A DNA stretch of 64,000 nucleotides, taken from Camarhynchus parvulus. Taxonomy: Eukaryota; Chordata; Aves; Passeriformes; Thraupidae. The position numbers and the translations under genes were made by a program. The notes beneath the pieces are model-generated. The model worked only from the letters and a program-made list of their open reading frames with translations. It ran no database searches and had not been told where the DNA came from. The DNA is taken from assembly GCF_901933205.1 (NCBI RefSeq), contig NC_044572.1, positions 64,892,465 to 64,956,464 of the forward strand. The letters run 5' to 3'. This document shows, one piece after another, positions 44,628-56,345 of the stretch; positions within the stretch are counted from its first letter, which is position 1; each line of letters begins with the position of its first letter.

Positions 44628-47600
44628 CTGCACGAGAAAGAAAAGAGATACTGATTAATTACTTCATACAAATTGATGGTCAGCTCGTCAGCAAAGTGTA
44701 TCACAAAAGGGAAAGAATTTTTTATCACCTCCCATCCTCTATTTGCCAAACCCAACAGCCCTCCACAGCACATCCACTCCTTTTTACAGTCCTGCAAAAA
44801 CCAATTCAACTTCGTAAAGTTCATCTTCATCCAGAAGCAACATTTAACCTCCGGGAAAAGCCCTACACATTCCAAACTGAACTGCCACAGCAAGTAGGTG
44901 GGTGATCACCATCACCATCACACAGATAAAGGTCTTAATTGTTAGAAAAAAAAGAAGTCCTGTGGTTATATCTCAAACAAGGACCCAGGATTCATTACAC
45001 AGGTGCTGTGAAGGAACTAAAATTTTTCCCCTCACCCAGCAAACACTCCATTCTGGAAATCACATTTAAAAAGTTGCATTACATAATCACTATTAAGCAC
45101 ACTTGCTCAGATCCTCAAATTAATATCATATTTTATAATAAATCCTATTCTGAAATGGACAAGGTCTTCCTTATGTTCACTAAAAGACCACATCCCTCAA
45201 ATTCAATAAGATCCCTCACCATGCCCAAATCCCACTAAAGTAAAATTAACATTCTGTGGTACATCTATGTTCTGCTCCACCACTAAAATACTCTAGGTCC
45301 CAAAATTATGCAAATAGAGAGCTGAGATGGCCACATTTCTAGAATCTATCTTAAAAAATACTTAAGATCCACCTAGTCCTCCTCAAAAAAAATTGAAAAA
45401 GCAGATATAAATATATCTAAACCTAAGCCAGAATCTTCACTTTAAAAGAACCCACCAAATAGGAATACAACTTCTCTGTGAAATACAGTTAAGTGGAGCA
45501 AAATTTAAACATCTCTTTGAAAATAAATGCTATACAAACATCATTTGCAACACCAACATCCATCTGGCCTGCACAGAGCTATATATTTAATAGTCCCATC
45601 CTCTGTTCAGAAGGTCTTGCCAGCTACTTAAGCCTATATTTCTGACCTATTCAGAATTTTACAGAGCTAGGGAAAACAGTCCTCCCGATTACACAGCCTC
45701 CAGCAGAAGCAGACTTCTGGGAATGGATAACAGGACATATTAGAAAGTGGGGAGAAAGACCACCAACTAACTAATAAATAAATAACACTTATATAACCAC
45801 AGCACCTCTGCATTTCTTCCTCTTCTGTAATCAGAGTCAATATGGGCAATCCATTCCTTATGACAAAAACAAGATCCCACCATTCTCCTCCTTCCTGGAA
45901 TACTTTTTACATCCTGCAGTTTTTTAATTTCAGTAACTTCTCTACTCCTGAGGAAATTGAAGAAAAGCTTCTATATGACAACCTTTTATGATCTAAATTA
46001 ATTCCTAGAGCCTACACAATATTTCCTTTCCCATGAATACCTAACCCCTTAAATGACTTGTGATTAAATCAAATCTGCTGTCCCACAAGTGTATTACATT
46101 CCCTTGCACCTAGAAAAAAAAATGATGGTAGATGGCTGAGTTTGGCTTCTCTTTTCTTTCAGAACTAGAAGTAAAAATTGAGGTAGCAGCTCTTTGAAGG
46201 TTTGTTCCATTGAAAGGGGAAAGGGAGGAGGATGAGGAAAAAATATTCAGGGCATTCCCAGAAGGGTTTTAGGGCACCTTACAGAAGTATGATTTGAGTA
46301 TATTTGGTAAAATACCATTAAAGGAGGTATTTTAACTTAAGCTAAAAAGTGAACTATATGCTTCCTCTATCACTGCAAACAGGCTACTTAACACCCAGAA
46401 TTACTACGGGGTGTGTGTTGGGGAAATACTAAAAATGTACGAAGTTCATTTGCACTCTCAAGAAAAACAGCACTAATTTCTTTTCAGTGTTTGGTCTGAG
46501 TTAGCGAGCAGAGCAGAATGGTCTAAGTATCCAAAACCCCAAGTACCATAAACAGATTCTGGAGCTCTCTAGCTTCAGACTACAAACAAGACAGTGTAAA
46601 TAACCAGCCAAGGGGACTGGTTCTAGCAGCCAAATAAACAGACCAGGGGTAACAGGCAGGTGAAACAAACCACAATACAGCAGGTTGAAAAGAAAATTAC
46701 AACAGGCTAAGCCAAAGGCATTAGTGAGAGGGCAACCAGGCTTGAAAACCAGAATAAAAAACCTCACAAGGTCTCCTAACCTGTACCAGAAATCTTTAGG
46801 TATAAAGTAATCAAAGTAGACAGATTTCTTTCACTTACTGTCCCAGCTTGGATGGAAAGGTAAAAAAAAAAATCCCCAAAACAAACACACTTGTCCAAAT
46901 CAAGTTTGGACTTGCCTCTTCAGCTGAGCCTCCCTGTCCCTAAATAAATAAGAATTTCCTTGGAAATAACCGGACTACTAAAGAACAAGTTATTCTGGGT
47001 ATAGAAAAAAATCTCTCCAGCAACAATATCAGCTAAATACATCATTAAACAAAACCACATACACAGACACAAAGCCTGGAGGCAGACTGACATTGTCTCT
47101 GAGAAATTAATAGAAAATGGATTGTCTTCTGATTCATTCTCTTAAGAACATTGCAAAATGGTAACACCCGTCACTGTGCCATACTGAAGAACAGCAAGTT
47201 ACATAACTGTGTTTAAAAAAAAGAAAATAATTGTAAATGAATTTAAAATACACACACAAGAAAAGGAAAATGGGCATCTCAAGGCATTCTTTTCTGTATG
47301 TGGCTCAGTTCAGCTTTGTGGGTTTTTTGCTGTAGAGCTCTTCCTGGACACGTAAGTGACACCATTGGTTTGCACCTCTAACACTTCCACTCTGTTCAGG
47401 TAAGCTGCTCCCAAAGAAGTCCTACTGGCTTAGCTTCACCACATACAAAACATTTGATTAGAATCAGTCTTTCAGTGCTTGCTTTATTTTCTTTAGCTAT
47501 TTGATTTACCTTTTAAAATCATCCTTAGCTTGACTGAGCCTGTGGAAGCCAAACAGCACACCCATAACCTGCCTTCAGCAAACAAGCAGTGATGACATGC

Positions 47601-50600
47601 AGACTATAACATGTAATATTTCTACACTCACCGGTGAAAGAAGTTGCCTTTCAAAGCAGTAAGCCAGATCATACACATATCAGCACAGTGCAAAGCAGGG
47701 GATCCAGCTCTTGATGTAGCACATACCTGAATCCAGTGTTACAAAATCTAAGCTACCAGTGTTTTGCAGCTAGGCAAAACAGCAGCACCCAGCCTTGCAG
47801 AATTTAGTACTCATTAAAAGCTGGGTGCCACCACCTCACTTAAAAATGCCACAGCCAGATGCCATGCAAAGAAACATCTGGTACCGTGCCATCAGTATGT
47901 CAACCCCCTCTAATAAATCATAATGTAATGTGCTTGTGAAGGTGGGGCTGTGAGTCAAAGCCTTTAACTAACTCATAGAGGATGTATGGAACATCCATGC
48001 AATTCAGATGTTAAACAGATTTTATGGTTTGACTAGACTTCATGAAAACTACTTTTTCTGTTACTTCCCACATCAGCTCCTGGTTCTCTGTAAAGGAGAA
48101 AGAAACAGTGATCCAACTACAAAGTTACTCCCACTCCAAAAGTGAGGGATAACAAGTCTCAGGCCCATCTACTTCATTCACCTTTCACTGGCTTGTATGC
48201 AACAGCTGAGTTTTCTTTATTGGAGTACATTTTCCTCTTCCATTTGAATCAGGAAAAGCAAACAAAAGAAAAACCCCAGAGTTAATATGGAGTTCTGGGT
48301 AAAAGCAACTTGATCTTTCTTATGTGAAATACAAATGAAACCAAGAAAGGCAGGATGGTGATGCAGTAACTGCAATAACAGCACAGAGAAGACTGAGCTT
48401 CCAGTTCTGACCCTGCTGTGGAATTCCTGTGTAGTCTTGCAAGATCATTTTACTTCTTTGTCCCTACTGATTTGAAAATAGGATCCTATCATGCCAAAAC
48501 ATGCGTACGAATTTAAAACTGGGGTATCACCATGGTGAATGTTGCCTATATCAAATGCTGAAGTGTCCATTGCAGAAAATCCTACACAGCTACAACTGAA
48601 AAAACAACAACAACAAAAAAAAAAGAGCATGGAGCTTGAGATGTTAACCTGAGATTTGGGAGAACAGGGCTCTTCCCAAAGCTCTGTTAGATAACTCCTG
48701 CAGCCATGCACAAGTCACTTCATCCACATCTCTGAAACAGTACAGCTCTAGTACACTGCCCTAGTGGATAGCTTTGCTATGGGGAGGATCAGCCTGAAGA
48801 AAGCACTACTCTGACACTGGGATAACAGAGGACATCAGGTGACATGGTGCTTGGCTCTGCACAGCTCCATAAACCTGTTCCCATTTAATGCAGCACTACC
48901 ACTTGCTGCTTGCTGACTGAGCAAAAGGAAACTTGCTCTCTTCTCATCTCCCCTTTAAGACTGTTTGAAAACTCAACTTCAGATTAAAGGATATTTTCTC
49001 TTTACGAGTGGTCTAATCAAGCATGACTTTCCTCATCTGTTAAGGCATTTCCCAAGAATCACTCATTGAAGATAGTTACAAAACTGTTTAAGCAAAGCAT
49101 TAAAGAAAAGTTATTCAGGCAGAATTTAGGGCTGAGATGTTTTCCCATCTGCAAGTGAATTCATACTTCTGAAGTGAACCACTCATTCATTTCAGCACTT
49201 AAGAGTTACATGATTTTTATTTTAAGGTTGTATGTCTCAACCCGCATTTCATTAGCCTCTTTTGACAAATGAGATGAATGCTTCCATCTGTTCCAGTGAA
49301 GGCACTCTGGCAATTTCAATTGGCTTCATGCATTGCTCCATTGGGAAAATAGAACAAATACACAGAGGTAAGCAGTACTAGAGTTCACCTTGGCTGGTAT
49401 TTTATTTTATCCTATATCCTTGACTATGCACAAGTTCCTCCCATCTCAGAGGTACATGGAATACACAAAAGCAGCAATAAGACCACAAGAAAAAGAAAAT
49501 CAGAAAAGGTGGGAATGAAAAAAAGTGGTAAAGTTATCTTAGTTCCACTTTTAAAAGAGCAACTGAAAATTTGCTGTGTTTACAGTACCTCAGTGGTTTC
49601 TGTGTCAGATGTGATCAGTTTACAAATGCTAGCTGCAAGCCTCCCATGCTTCTCAACTAATTCAGATTAACACTGAAAGTAGCAGTTGCCAGCATTCAGA
49701 CATGTTTTTAAAAAAAGGAAATCAGGCCATTTATTCAAAGTACATTTATGTGGGAACTCTGCACATCACTCCGGATGTGAGGAGTCCCCCGAGACCACGT
49801 CGAGAGCCGAAACCCCGTCAGGGGGCTCGGAGATCTTGGCATGATGCCCGGAACACTTGGTGGCTGGATTTCGATCCTGCAAATGAATTGCCAGTTTAGT
49901 ATGAGGGCTGGAAGGTGTCACAAGTTTAAAGAGTGTTTTTATAAAGTGTACACAGGGTGAAAATATAAGTTTTAAAAAATTTTGTATAAAAGTAATGGAG
50001 ACAAGATGGAAGGAACAGGGCATGTCTCATCCTTCTTCCTTCTTCTTCTTGTTCTCCATCTTCTGCTGTGGTGTTAGCACTCAGGGATTAGTTTGGGGAA
50101 GGGGTGCACTGTCCAACATGAGTGATAGGTATTAGAAAGTAAAAGTAAATATGATATACGTAATTTGTGGTATAAGAGACAGAGCAGCCTCGGGGGCGGT
50201 CAGAGAGCATCGTAGCTGCCTTGCTAGTCAGACCTCTGTCTGCCAAGAAGAAAATTTTGTAGATAAGACTTAATAAACAACCTGAAGACCGAACAGCAAA
50301 GAGTCCAGTCTCATTCTTCAGAGCCTGGAGTCGCTCCCTAGACCACCCAACTCACCTCGGAGGCAGAAAACAAGCAGCCGACCCCGAGACATTTATAGCC
50401 ATAAATGCCTAATTCACATTGCTGAAGAACCAGTCAAAGTAACTTCTGATAATTTGTTCTCTGAATTTTGTGTTTTCATGTTGAAAAAAAAGGTAAAGTG
50501 AATGTTTTACTCATTGTTTAATAGCCCTGATCACATTATATGTGGAGGGACAGCAGAAACCCACGTGATCCTGGATATTTAAGTTTATTACTCTCTACAG

Positions 50601-53600
50601 GCAGTCACGCCATGAGTTCTTTTATGAGTAATTCAAAATCAAAGTCCCAGCTCTTTACACTCTTCACCCTTTCTCTCAAGGCTGTTTCAACACCTCTTGT
50701 CAGACTGCTGGAAAATATTCTCATCATCAGATCAGGCTTACTCCAGATAATATCCAGCCCTTCCTGTGTCAGATTTGTCCATTAATTTGTATGTCTTGCT
50801 GGCTGGCTTTTGCTCACATCCTGTCACACACAGCACTTAGGCAGTTTCCTCAGCACTTTCTCACCTGGAGGTCGCTACTTTTTCCAGCCTTCCCAGGGAA
50901 ACTGCCTGTCACTAGCACAGATAAACAATTATGTTCAAAGTACTCTTTTTTTTTCCCAATAGTGGTCTTGACACTGTTTTCCTTGAATATTTTCCGTGCA
51001 AGAGAAGTTAAGTGGTATAACCAATACTAATTAATTAATAAATGCTGAGTGATGAAAAAATAATCAAATATTTACGATACTATAGAAATACTATAAATCA
51101 CTATCAAATCCCACTGAATCACTTCTAGCATGGTAATAGTTCAAATCCCTCCCCAAAAACCCAATTAATGTGTCAGCTTCCTGTGTTCAGTACATCTGAA
51201 ATCTAGGTGACTTTTAGGAATCATTTTATAAAGTCTGACACTGATTAAAGTAAAATACAATGAAGGATTCAAAACAATGTATTTATGAAATTCAAGATGA
51301 ATGTCCAATATGTAACTCCAAACAAGCTAAATATTTACAAGCCACTTAAAAATAAAGTTATTCATTGCTTCTGCTTTCTTTAACCAAGAAATCACTAGGC
51401 AAATGATTATGTTATCACCCAAAGTTAATGCTTAGCATTCCAATTCCATTTGTCATATACAGACAAAGGCAGAAGGGCCTGAGGAAAATGATGCTTGTTT
51501 CTGAGTTTGAATAGCAGGTTGCACAATTGTATTACACTTTCAGCAAGATAGTAAACAAAGATCTTGTATTCATACTTAGATATAAATGCCCTAGCAATTA
51601 CCATGCTGCATCTTCTAAAAGTTGAAAAGTGGCCAGTCAACACCTAATGAGGGTAGAGAAACTTGAATAAATATCTACTCAGGTCACTGTAACAGCAGAC
51701 AGTACAGGACAAGCAGGAAAAGAGCACGAGACCAAGTGAAGTACAGCCTTGCAGTTCCAGTTATCAGCATTTCACAGATTTCCTCACCCAAGATCATGAC
51801 CAAGACGCTGACCTCTCTTCCAGGAATTTAAATGCGAGAAGTTTCAGCATCTAAAATATTCCTTATTAATGAGCTTGCAAATTATTTCCCCATTGTGTAA
51901 AAGAAAATTTTTTGTTTCCAGCCTGTTGCTTGACCATTTAACTTCATGTACTCCAACTCCTCTGCAATGACGACATTTCACAACACTTCCCACTTCACTT
52001 TTGACTTGCTACTCAGTGATATAGCCATCACCCCTTCTCCAGTCACCTATTTTCCAGGGTTGACAGATCTAACCTGTTTAGAGTTCCTTCATGCAGAAAT
52101 AATTTCACAGCTCTCAACAAAGAATTGCTATGGAAACCCTATCTTTTTAAAAATAAACTAGGATTTCATTTTTTTAATGCAGTAATACACTTTAACAAGA
52201 AAATACACTGTGTGAGACACACGCACATGGACGATTCCTATAGGAGCATAATGACATTTTCTCTTCTATTTCAGGCTTCTAAAGTTTGATTGCCTGTTTG
52301 GTAGCTACAAAGGATTACAGAGATATTTTGGAGAAATGCTTGCAATTACTTCAGCTAATCCTTTCTTTGGGATAATAGCAGCTCAGTTTGATTCCATTAT
52401 ATTTCTCCATACAAATTACATGCATGTACATTTCACAGTTTCTACATGCCTTACTTCATATGTGTTAATACCGGACTTCACTTTCTATATCACCATCCAG
52501 TCCCTTGATAATGCAAAATCTTTCCACAATGCTTTGTCATTTTGACAACAATTGGCATTTTTTAAACTATTAAACATCAGTCTTCACTTTACTCCCTCAG
52601 TTTTTCAGAAACCCCTTGTAAACACTGTCACCAAGGTGCCAGTTAGGTTTATAAGTGGTTCTAAGTCTCACAAGCGTCTCATCACATATTATGGCACAGC
52701 TTGAATTTGCTGGCTTGTTTTTTGTTTGTTTGTTTTGAGAGCTGCAGGTTCTGTATATTGGCCACAACATTCACACACTGCACTGCTGATTCCTTCCAGG
52801 AACTCCCAAAAGACCTGCAAGTCATTCCTTCAATTGAAATAATCCTTCTTTCAGCATATTTAAAAATAATGAAATAAATACATTTATAAAAAATAATAAA
52901 GCCTTGGATGAATCATCAAGGTTGGAAGAAACCTTTAAGATCATCCAGTCCAACCATTCACCCAGCATTGCCACTGTAACTCCCAAATCACTAAAGCATC
53001 TCCCAGTGCCACATTCAGACATTTCTTGAAAACCTCCAGGGATGGCGACTCCAGCACCTCCCTGGGCAACCTGTTCCAACCCCCGACCACCCTAACAGTG
53101 AAAAAATATTTTCTAATATCTAATCTGAATCTCCCCTGTCTCAGTTTAAGGCCATTTCCCCAGGGCCTCTCACTGCACGCACAGCAGAGGGACCTCACAA
53201 GAGCCTCACGTCAGGTGGTTGTAGAGGGCGAGGAGGTCCCCCCTGAGCCTCCCCCTCTCCATCCACGTAAGAAAAACCCTCCTAAGAGCTGTCTTCAGCT
53301 AATTCTAGCAAACAGATGTCAGAACCGAGGGATGCCAGTCCCAAGTTTACTTCCTGCACTCACTGGCATTTCAGACCCATGCATGTAGATGCCGCACAGG
53401 GTGACTGCTTTTTTTTTAGTGAGCCCCATCACTAAAAAAGCCCTCATTTCCACAAGAAACAGCGAATTAAACAGCGAAGTAAGGCTCTGGGAGCACCTCA
53501 AGGCTGGAAACGACTCGGGAACAAAGAGAAGAGGGCGCTGCACAGCACACACGCTCCCCCACAGGCCGGGGCACGGTGTCCTTTTCCTTTCCCCAGTCAA

Positions 53601-53800
53601 TCCGAGCCGAGAGGAACCACCACAGATTGAGAGCCCGGCGCGGCGCTGCGAGGGCGGGCAGGGGGCAGCAGCACTGCCCGCCGTAGCCGGGCCGGCAGCC
53701 GCCCCGCCGCGCCCCGGCACTCACCGCACAGCATGAACAGCAGCACGCAGGCCAGCGTGGCCACGATCACCAGCAGGGTCAGCCCGACGCTCTGCCACAT
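44434..53800 (-). CDS. SMIM13: SMIM13 small integral membrane protein 13
   Basis: Two coding exons on the minus strand: 53800-53725 (76 bp) and 44627-44434 (194 bp, TAA/TGA-type stop at 44436-44434). Together they give 89 aa, against 91 in human. The protein begins MWQSVGLTLLVIVATL and has one hydrophobic span (~4-30) that crosses the exon junction at a split glycine codon, then LFLSKFKFLREL, a conserved GDTGSQ segment, and an acidic, proline-containing tail ending near KSARQRRAP. SMIM13 is a single-pass membrane protein with no established biochemical function. Start choice: the ATG at 53800 has G at -3 and gives the family N-terminus. The minus orientation next to plus-strand NEDD9 and ELOVL2 matches human 6p24. 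Confidence 0.95.
48395..48480 (+). mobile_element. Possible MIR/CORE-SINE relic
   Basis: The order ttccagttctgaccctgctgt, cctgtgtagtcttgcaagatca, ttttacttctttgtccctac and tttgaaaatagga follows the MIR layout (core, 'tgtgaccttgggcaagtca', 'cctcagtttcc', 'gtaaaatgggg'), with heavy divergence. It is weak on its own, but a similar fragment lies about 170 bp downstream in the same orientation. Confidence 0.35.
48645..48760 (+). mobile_element. Possible MIR/CORE-SINE relic
   Basis: The segment gagatttgggagaacagggctcttccc followed by atgcacaagtcacttcatccacatctctgaa resembles the MIR core plus 'gggcaagtcacttnnnctctctg'. It is a low-confidence call made by eye. Confidence 0.4.
49749..50391 (+). mobile_element. 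Solo LTR of an endogenous retrovirus inside the SMIM13 intron
   Basis: An about 640-bp block with TGT at the left end and ACA at the right. It has a TATA-like gtataagagacag near 50170 and the poly(A) signal AATAAA at 50271-50276 (in aataaacaacctgaag), followed by about 115 bases of U5-like sequence. The 8-bp acatttat occurs on both borders (49742-49749 and 50389-50396), probably the target-site duplication with slightly ambiguous ends. It is more GC/CpG-rich than its surroundings, so relatively young. No internal retroviral genes adjoin it. It is antisense to SMIM13. Confidence 0.75.
52906..53265 (-). mobile_element. CR1 LINE 3' fragment in SMIM13 intron
   Basis: Reversed CR1 tail: ggttggaagaaacctttaaga, tcatccagtccaacc, gactccagcacctccctggg, cctgttccaacccc, and the gaggtcccccctgagcctcc end. 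About 360 bp is retained with moderate divergence. It is in the same direction as SMIM13 transcription. Confidence 0.93.
53725..53800 (-). CDS. SMIM13: SMIM13 coding exon 1
   Basis: The exon encodes 25 residues ending FMLC plus the first base of a glycine codon, then donor gtgagt (minus strand from 53724). Almost the whole exon is transmembrane helix. It sits in a CpG island, and the frame stays open upstream of the ATG for about 125 codons. Confidence 0.95.
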
Positions 53801-53950
53801 GGCGCGGCCGGGGGCAGCCGGCAGGACCCGGGCCGGGCCGGCGGCCGCGGCGGCCCCGCTCCTGCTCCTCCTCCCGCCGCCGAGGAGCCGGCGGCCAGGC
53901 GGGGCTGTGCTCGCCGACCATCGCGCTGGCGCGGGAGGTGCGCGGGACGT

Positions 53951-53965
53951 GCTGGGAGCTGTAGT
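53951..53965 (-). promoter_or_regulatory. ZNF143/THAP11-type ACTACA motif
   Basis: On the minus strand the sequence reads ACTACAGCTCCCAGCACG, matching the ACTACAnnTCCCAGmrtGC element bound by ZNF143 and THAP11 (established motif). It points in the direction of SMIM13. Confidence 0.75.
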
Positions 53966-54016
53966 TCGTCTTGCTCCGTAGCGGCCGCAGTGGAAGGGCA
54001 ATCCCCGCCAGCGAGG

Positions 54017-54042
54017 ACTACAAGTCCCGGTGCACCCTGCGG
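54017..54042 (+). promoter_or_regulatory. Second ZNF143/THAP11-type motif, opposite orientation
   Basis: On the plus strand ACTACAAGTCCCGG is followed by TGCACCCTGCGG, matching the long form of the same element including its 3' TGCGG half. It lies about 50 bp from the minus-strand motif and points away from SMIM13. Confidence 0.75.
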
Positions 54043-54159
54043 CACGATGGTGATGGCGGGGGCGGTGAGGGCTGTGTGAGGGCGGGGAAGCGGCGTGTGG
54101 GGTAAAGCCCAGGGGCGGTGGCTGGAGCCCTGAGCAGGGCAGAGTTCCCGTAGGACCCA

Positions 54160-54296
54160 CGGAAAGGTGACTCAAGGCCAGGTTGGCGGGGCTCTGAGCG
54201 GCCTGATCTGGTGGAAAGTGCCCCTGCCAAGAGCAGCGGGGGTGGAACTGGATGGTCTTTAAGGTCCCTCACAACCCAGAGTATCCTATGATTCCA
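54160..54296 (+). mobile_element. CR1 LINE 3' tail upstream of SMIM13
   Basis: The block ggccaggttggcggggctctgagcggcctgatctggtgg, then ggaactggatggtctttaaggtccc and cctatgattcc, is a CR1 3' end truncated at its 5' side. It abuts the CpG island and has become GC-rich over its 5' half. Confidence 0.88.
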
Positions 54297-55586
54297 TTGC
54301 GCTATTAGTTAGAGTTAGGGATGAGGCAAACTGCTTTCTTAATCCTCCTTCTCACTCTTGCCATTCCTGCCCTCCTTCTCCTTCTTGCCCTTCCACCCAG
54401 TGGGATCGTCTAAAGGGACAACAGGAATATCCAGGCCTTAGTCAAGGAAGCAATTTTACCAGCGAACCTGGCATGGTTTGAATTCCACCTGGCCTTGTCT
54501 CTTGCCCTCTGATGACGTGGTGGTGGCACATCAAAGCTGGCCCTTCCCACTTAGAAGAAATTTGAGGAAATAATATCTCCCAGAACTGTGAGATATCTTG
54601 ATTGTGATATGGACTTTGCTGTTAGCACTGGAATGAAGTTAAAATTTTCCTTTGTAGCATGCTGGTTAATGTTTCTAAAACTACTGGAAATGTGTGTAAA
54701 TCCAGTACTACAGAAGCTTAGTTTCCCATGGGCATGCCAACATTGTAGTGACACGTCACTAGCTAGAGAAAGCTAGTCCAGTTCTTTGTTTTATTTATGT
54801 AGTATTTAAAAATCTTTCTGTTTAAGCAAAGCTAACAATTCTTTGTTTTCCTGGACTCTGAGCATGCCACATGCCTCCTCGTTCCAACATACCTGTAAAC
54901 CAAAATAACCTGCATGTGTGGTCCCCCATCCACATCCTTAAATTTGCTGTGACTTCACCAAATCGACCTAGAGTTCTTTCTTTCTGATCCTAGCCTTCTT
55001 TTCCCAACATTCCAAGCCCTGTTTAATACTCTGCCTGGAATATCAAACCACTTAGGATGTCTTTTGCAAGTATCATTTAATTTGAAACATGTTTTCTGTT
55101 ATTTTCCAAGTTTTAACTTTGACCCGACTCCTGATCTTTAAATGTTATTACGATTCTCGCCTCAGCACTTGTTACATATACTTAAGTAAGGTTTCTTTTG
55201 TATTACAAGCAAGCAAAGTAGTAACAGTTGCAACCATATTCTTTTTGAAAAATAAGCTTCCTCCTAGCAGTGCTGTTCTGTTTCTCTGATTTTTTGCTTA
55301 TCATCTGCAGTTAAAGTTCTCTGGGTATGGAACTACTACCTTCTCTTTTCTGTAAAATAGCTGTCAAACTTAAGGGCTATTAAAATATTCCAAATATGTC
55401 ATCCTATGGTTCCAAACTCATATAATAATAGTAGTAATGTATTCATTCACATTGCATCCCCAAGCATTGCAGAACTTCACAGCATTCAGAATTGAAGAAA
55501 CAATTAATCTTGGAATCAAGTAATTTTGGAGCAATAAATATACGTGATCCATGTATATAGGCGTTAGATATACATGGATATATATA

Positions 55587-55590
<4 letters not shown>

Positions 55591-55614
<24 letters not shown>
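55591..55614 (+). repeat. (TA)12 microsatellite
   Basis: A pure TA run of about 24 bases sits inside a longer alternating TA/CA stretch (about 55566-55625). It is likely to vary in length between individuals. Confidence 0.95.
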
Positions 55615-55617
<3 letters not shown>

Positions 55618-55684
55618 ACACACAGATCTTACATTCAAACACATATAGTACTGCTCGAAGCACTATGGAATTTCAGGCACACAG

Positions 55685-55772
55685 TGATTCTTGGGGTGTC
55701 CTGTGCAGGGCCAGGAGTTGGAGTCAATGATCCTGATGGGTCCCTTCCAACGCAGCATATTCTGAGATTCTA
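55685..55772 (+). mobile_element. CR1 LINE 3' tail
   Basis: The segment ggagttggagtcaatgatcctgatgggtcccttccaac followed by attctgagattcta is the last about 90 bp of a CR1 element in plus orientation. Confidence 0.88.
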
Positions 55773-55894
55773 ATAGACTAGAAAGTAAAAAATGAAAACA
55801 AGTAGCAATTAGAGTTCTCATGTATTCTGTACAGGTTGAACACCTTCTAATCAATGCATGTTCAGTTTGGAAAACCTTAATTTTACTTATTTAT

Positions 55895-56345
55895 GTTGTC
55901 CCATTCTCTAGTTCATTCACCAGGCTAGTCACCTTGTTGTAGAGGGCCATCAGGTGACTTAGGCATTATTTTCTGCCTCTAAATCCATTTTGACTAGTCA
56001 CAATTACCTTGATCTTCATGCTTTCAGAGACCACATGAATTCCAGGAGGATTTTCTCTGTGACATTTCCAGGGACTGAGATGAAGCTCACAGGCCTGTAG
56101 TTCTCCAGACCTTCCTTCTTGCTTCCCTTGAAGACAGAAGAGATGCTTGGTCTCATCCACTCTCCTGGAACATCTCCCAGTCAGCAGCCTATTTCAAAGC
56201 TAATTGAGAACAGCCTTGCAGTGACATCAGACAGCTCTCTCAAGGACACAACCTCTCAGGCCCTGGGAACTTAAGATATTTCCATTTTTTGTAAGTGTTC
56301 CCTAACCTGGTCCTCCTCCAGTGAGGATAATTCTGCCATGCTCCA
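55895..56345 (-). pseudogene. Decayed CR1 reverse-transcriptase (ORF2) fragment
   Basis: On the minus strand, allowing frame changes, the translation includes VREHLQKMEISKVPGPE, DVTARLFSISFE, GLENYRPVSFISVPGNVTEK and IVTSQNGFRGRK, then a CLSHLMALYNKVTSLV-like piece. These match in order the CR1-type reverse transcriptase (the LGNYRPVSLTSVPGK and SQHGFTKGKSCLTNL region). Several stops and frameshifts (for example a stop before LGDVPGEW and one after RGRK) show it is inactive. It is an internal LINE fragment, unlike the 3' tails elsewhere in the window. Confidence 0.85.

Larger units (their letters stand above)
44628..53724 (-). other. SMIM13: SMIM13 intron 1 (9.1 kb)
   Basis: This phase-1 intron separates the membrane-span exon from the tail exon. 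It holds two MIR-like relics (48395-48480, 48645-48760), a solo LTR (49749-50391), a CR1 fragment (52906-53265) and a short GTTT-rich tract near 52717-52736. No further exon is recognised. Confidence 0.85.
53480..54200. promoter_or_regulatory. SMIM13: SMIM13 CpG-island promoter
   Basis: A CpG-dense, GC-rich block surrounds the SMIM13 ATG exon and extends upstream, in sharp contrast with the AT-rich surroundings. No convincing TATA box is seen. Two ACTACA-type motifs in opposite orientation (53951-53965 on minus, 54017-54042 on plus) lie 150-240 bases upstream of the ATG, a typical place for ZNF143-driven housekeeping promoters. The transcription start is inferred to lie near 53.85-53.98 kb. 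Confidence 0.8.

Noticed and set aside
44466..45238. Plus-strand frames of about 100-120 codons around the SMIM13 second exon
   Set aside because: They are antisense shadows of, or next to, the conserved SMIM13 exon, with no recognisable protein features.
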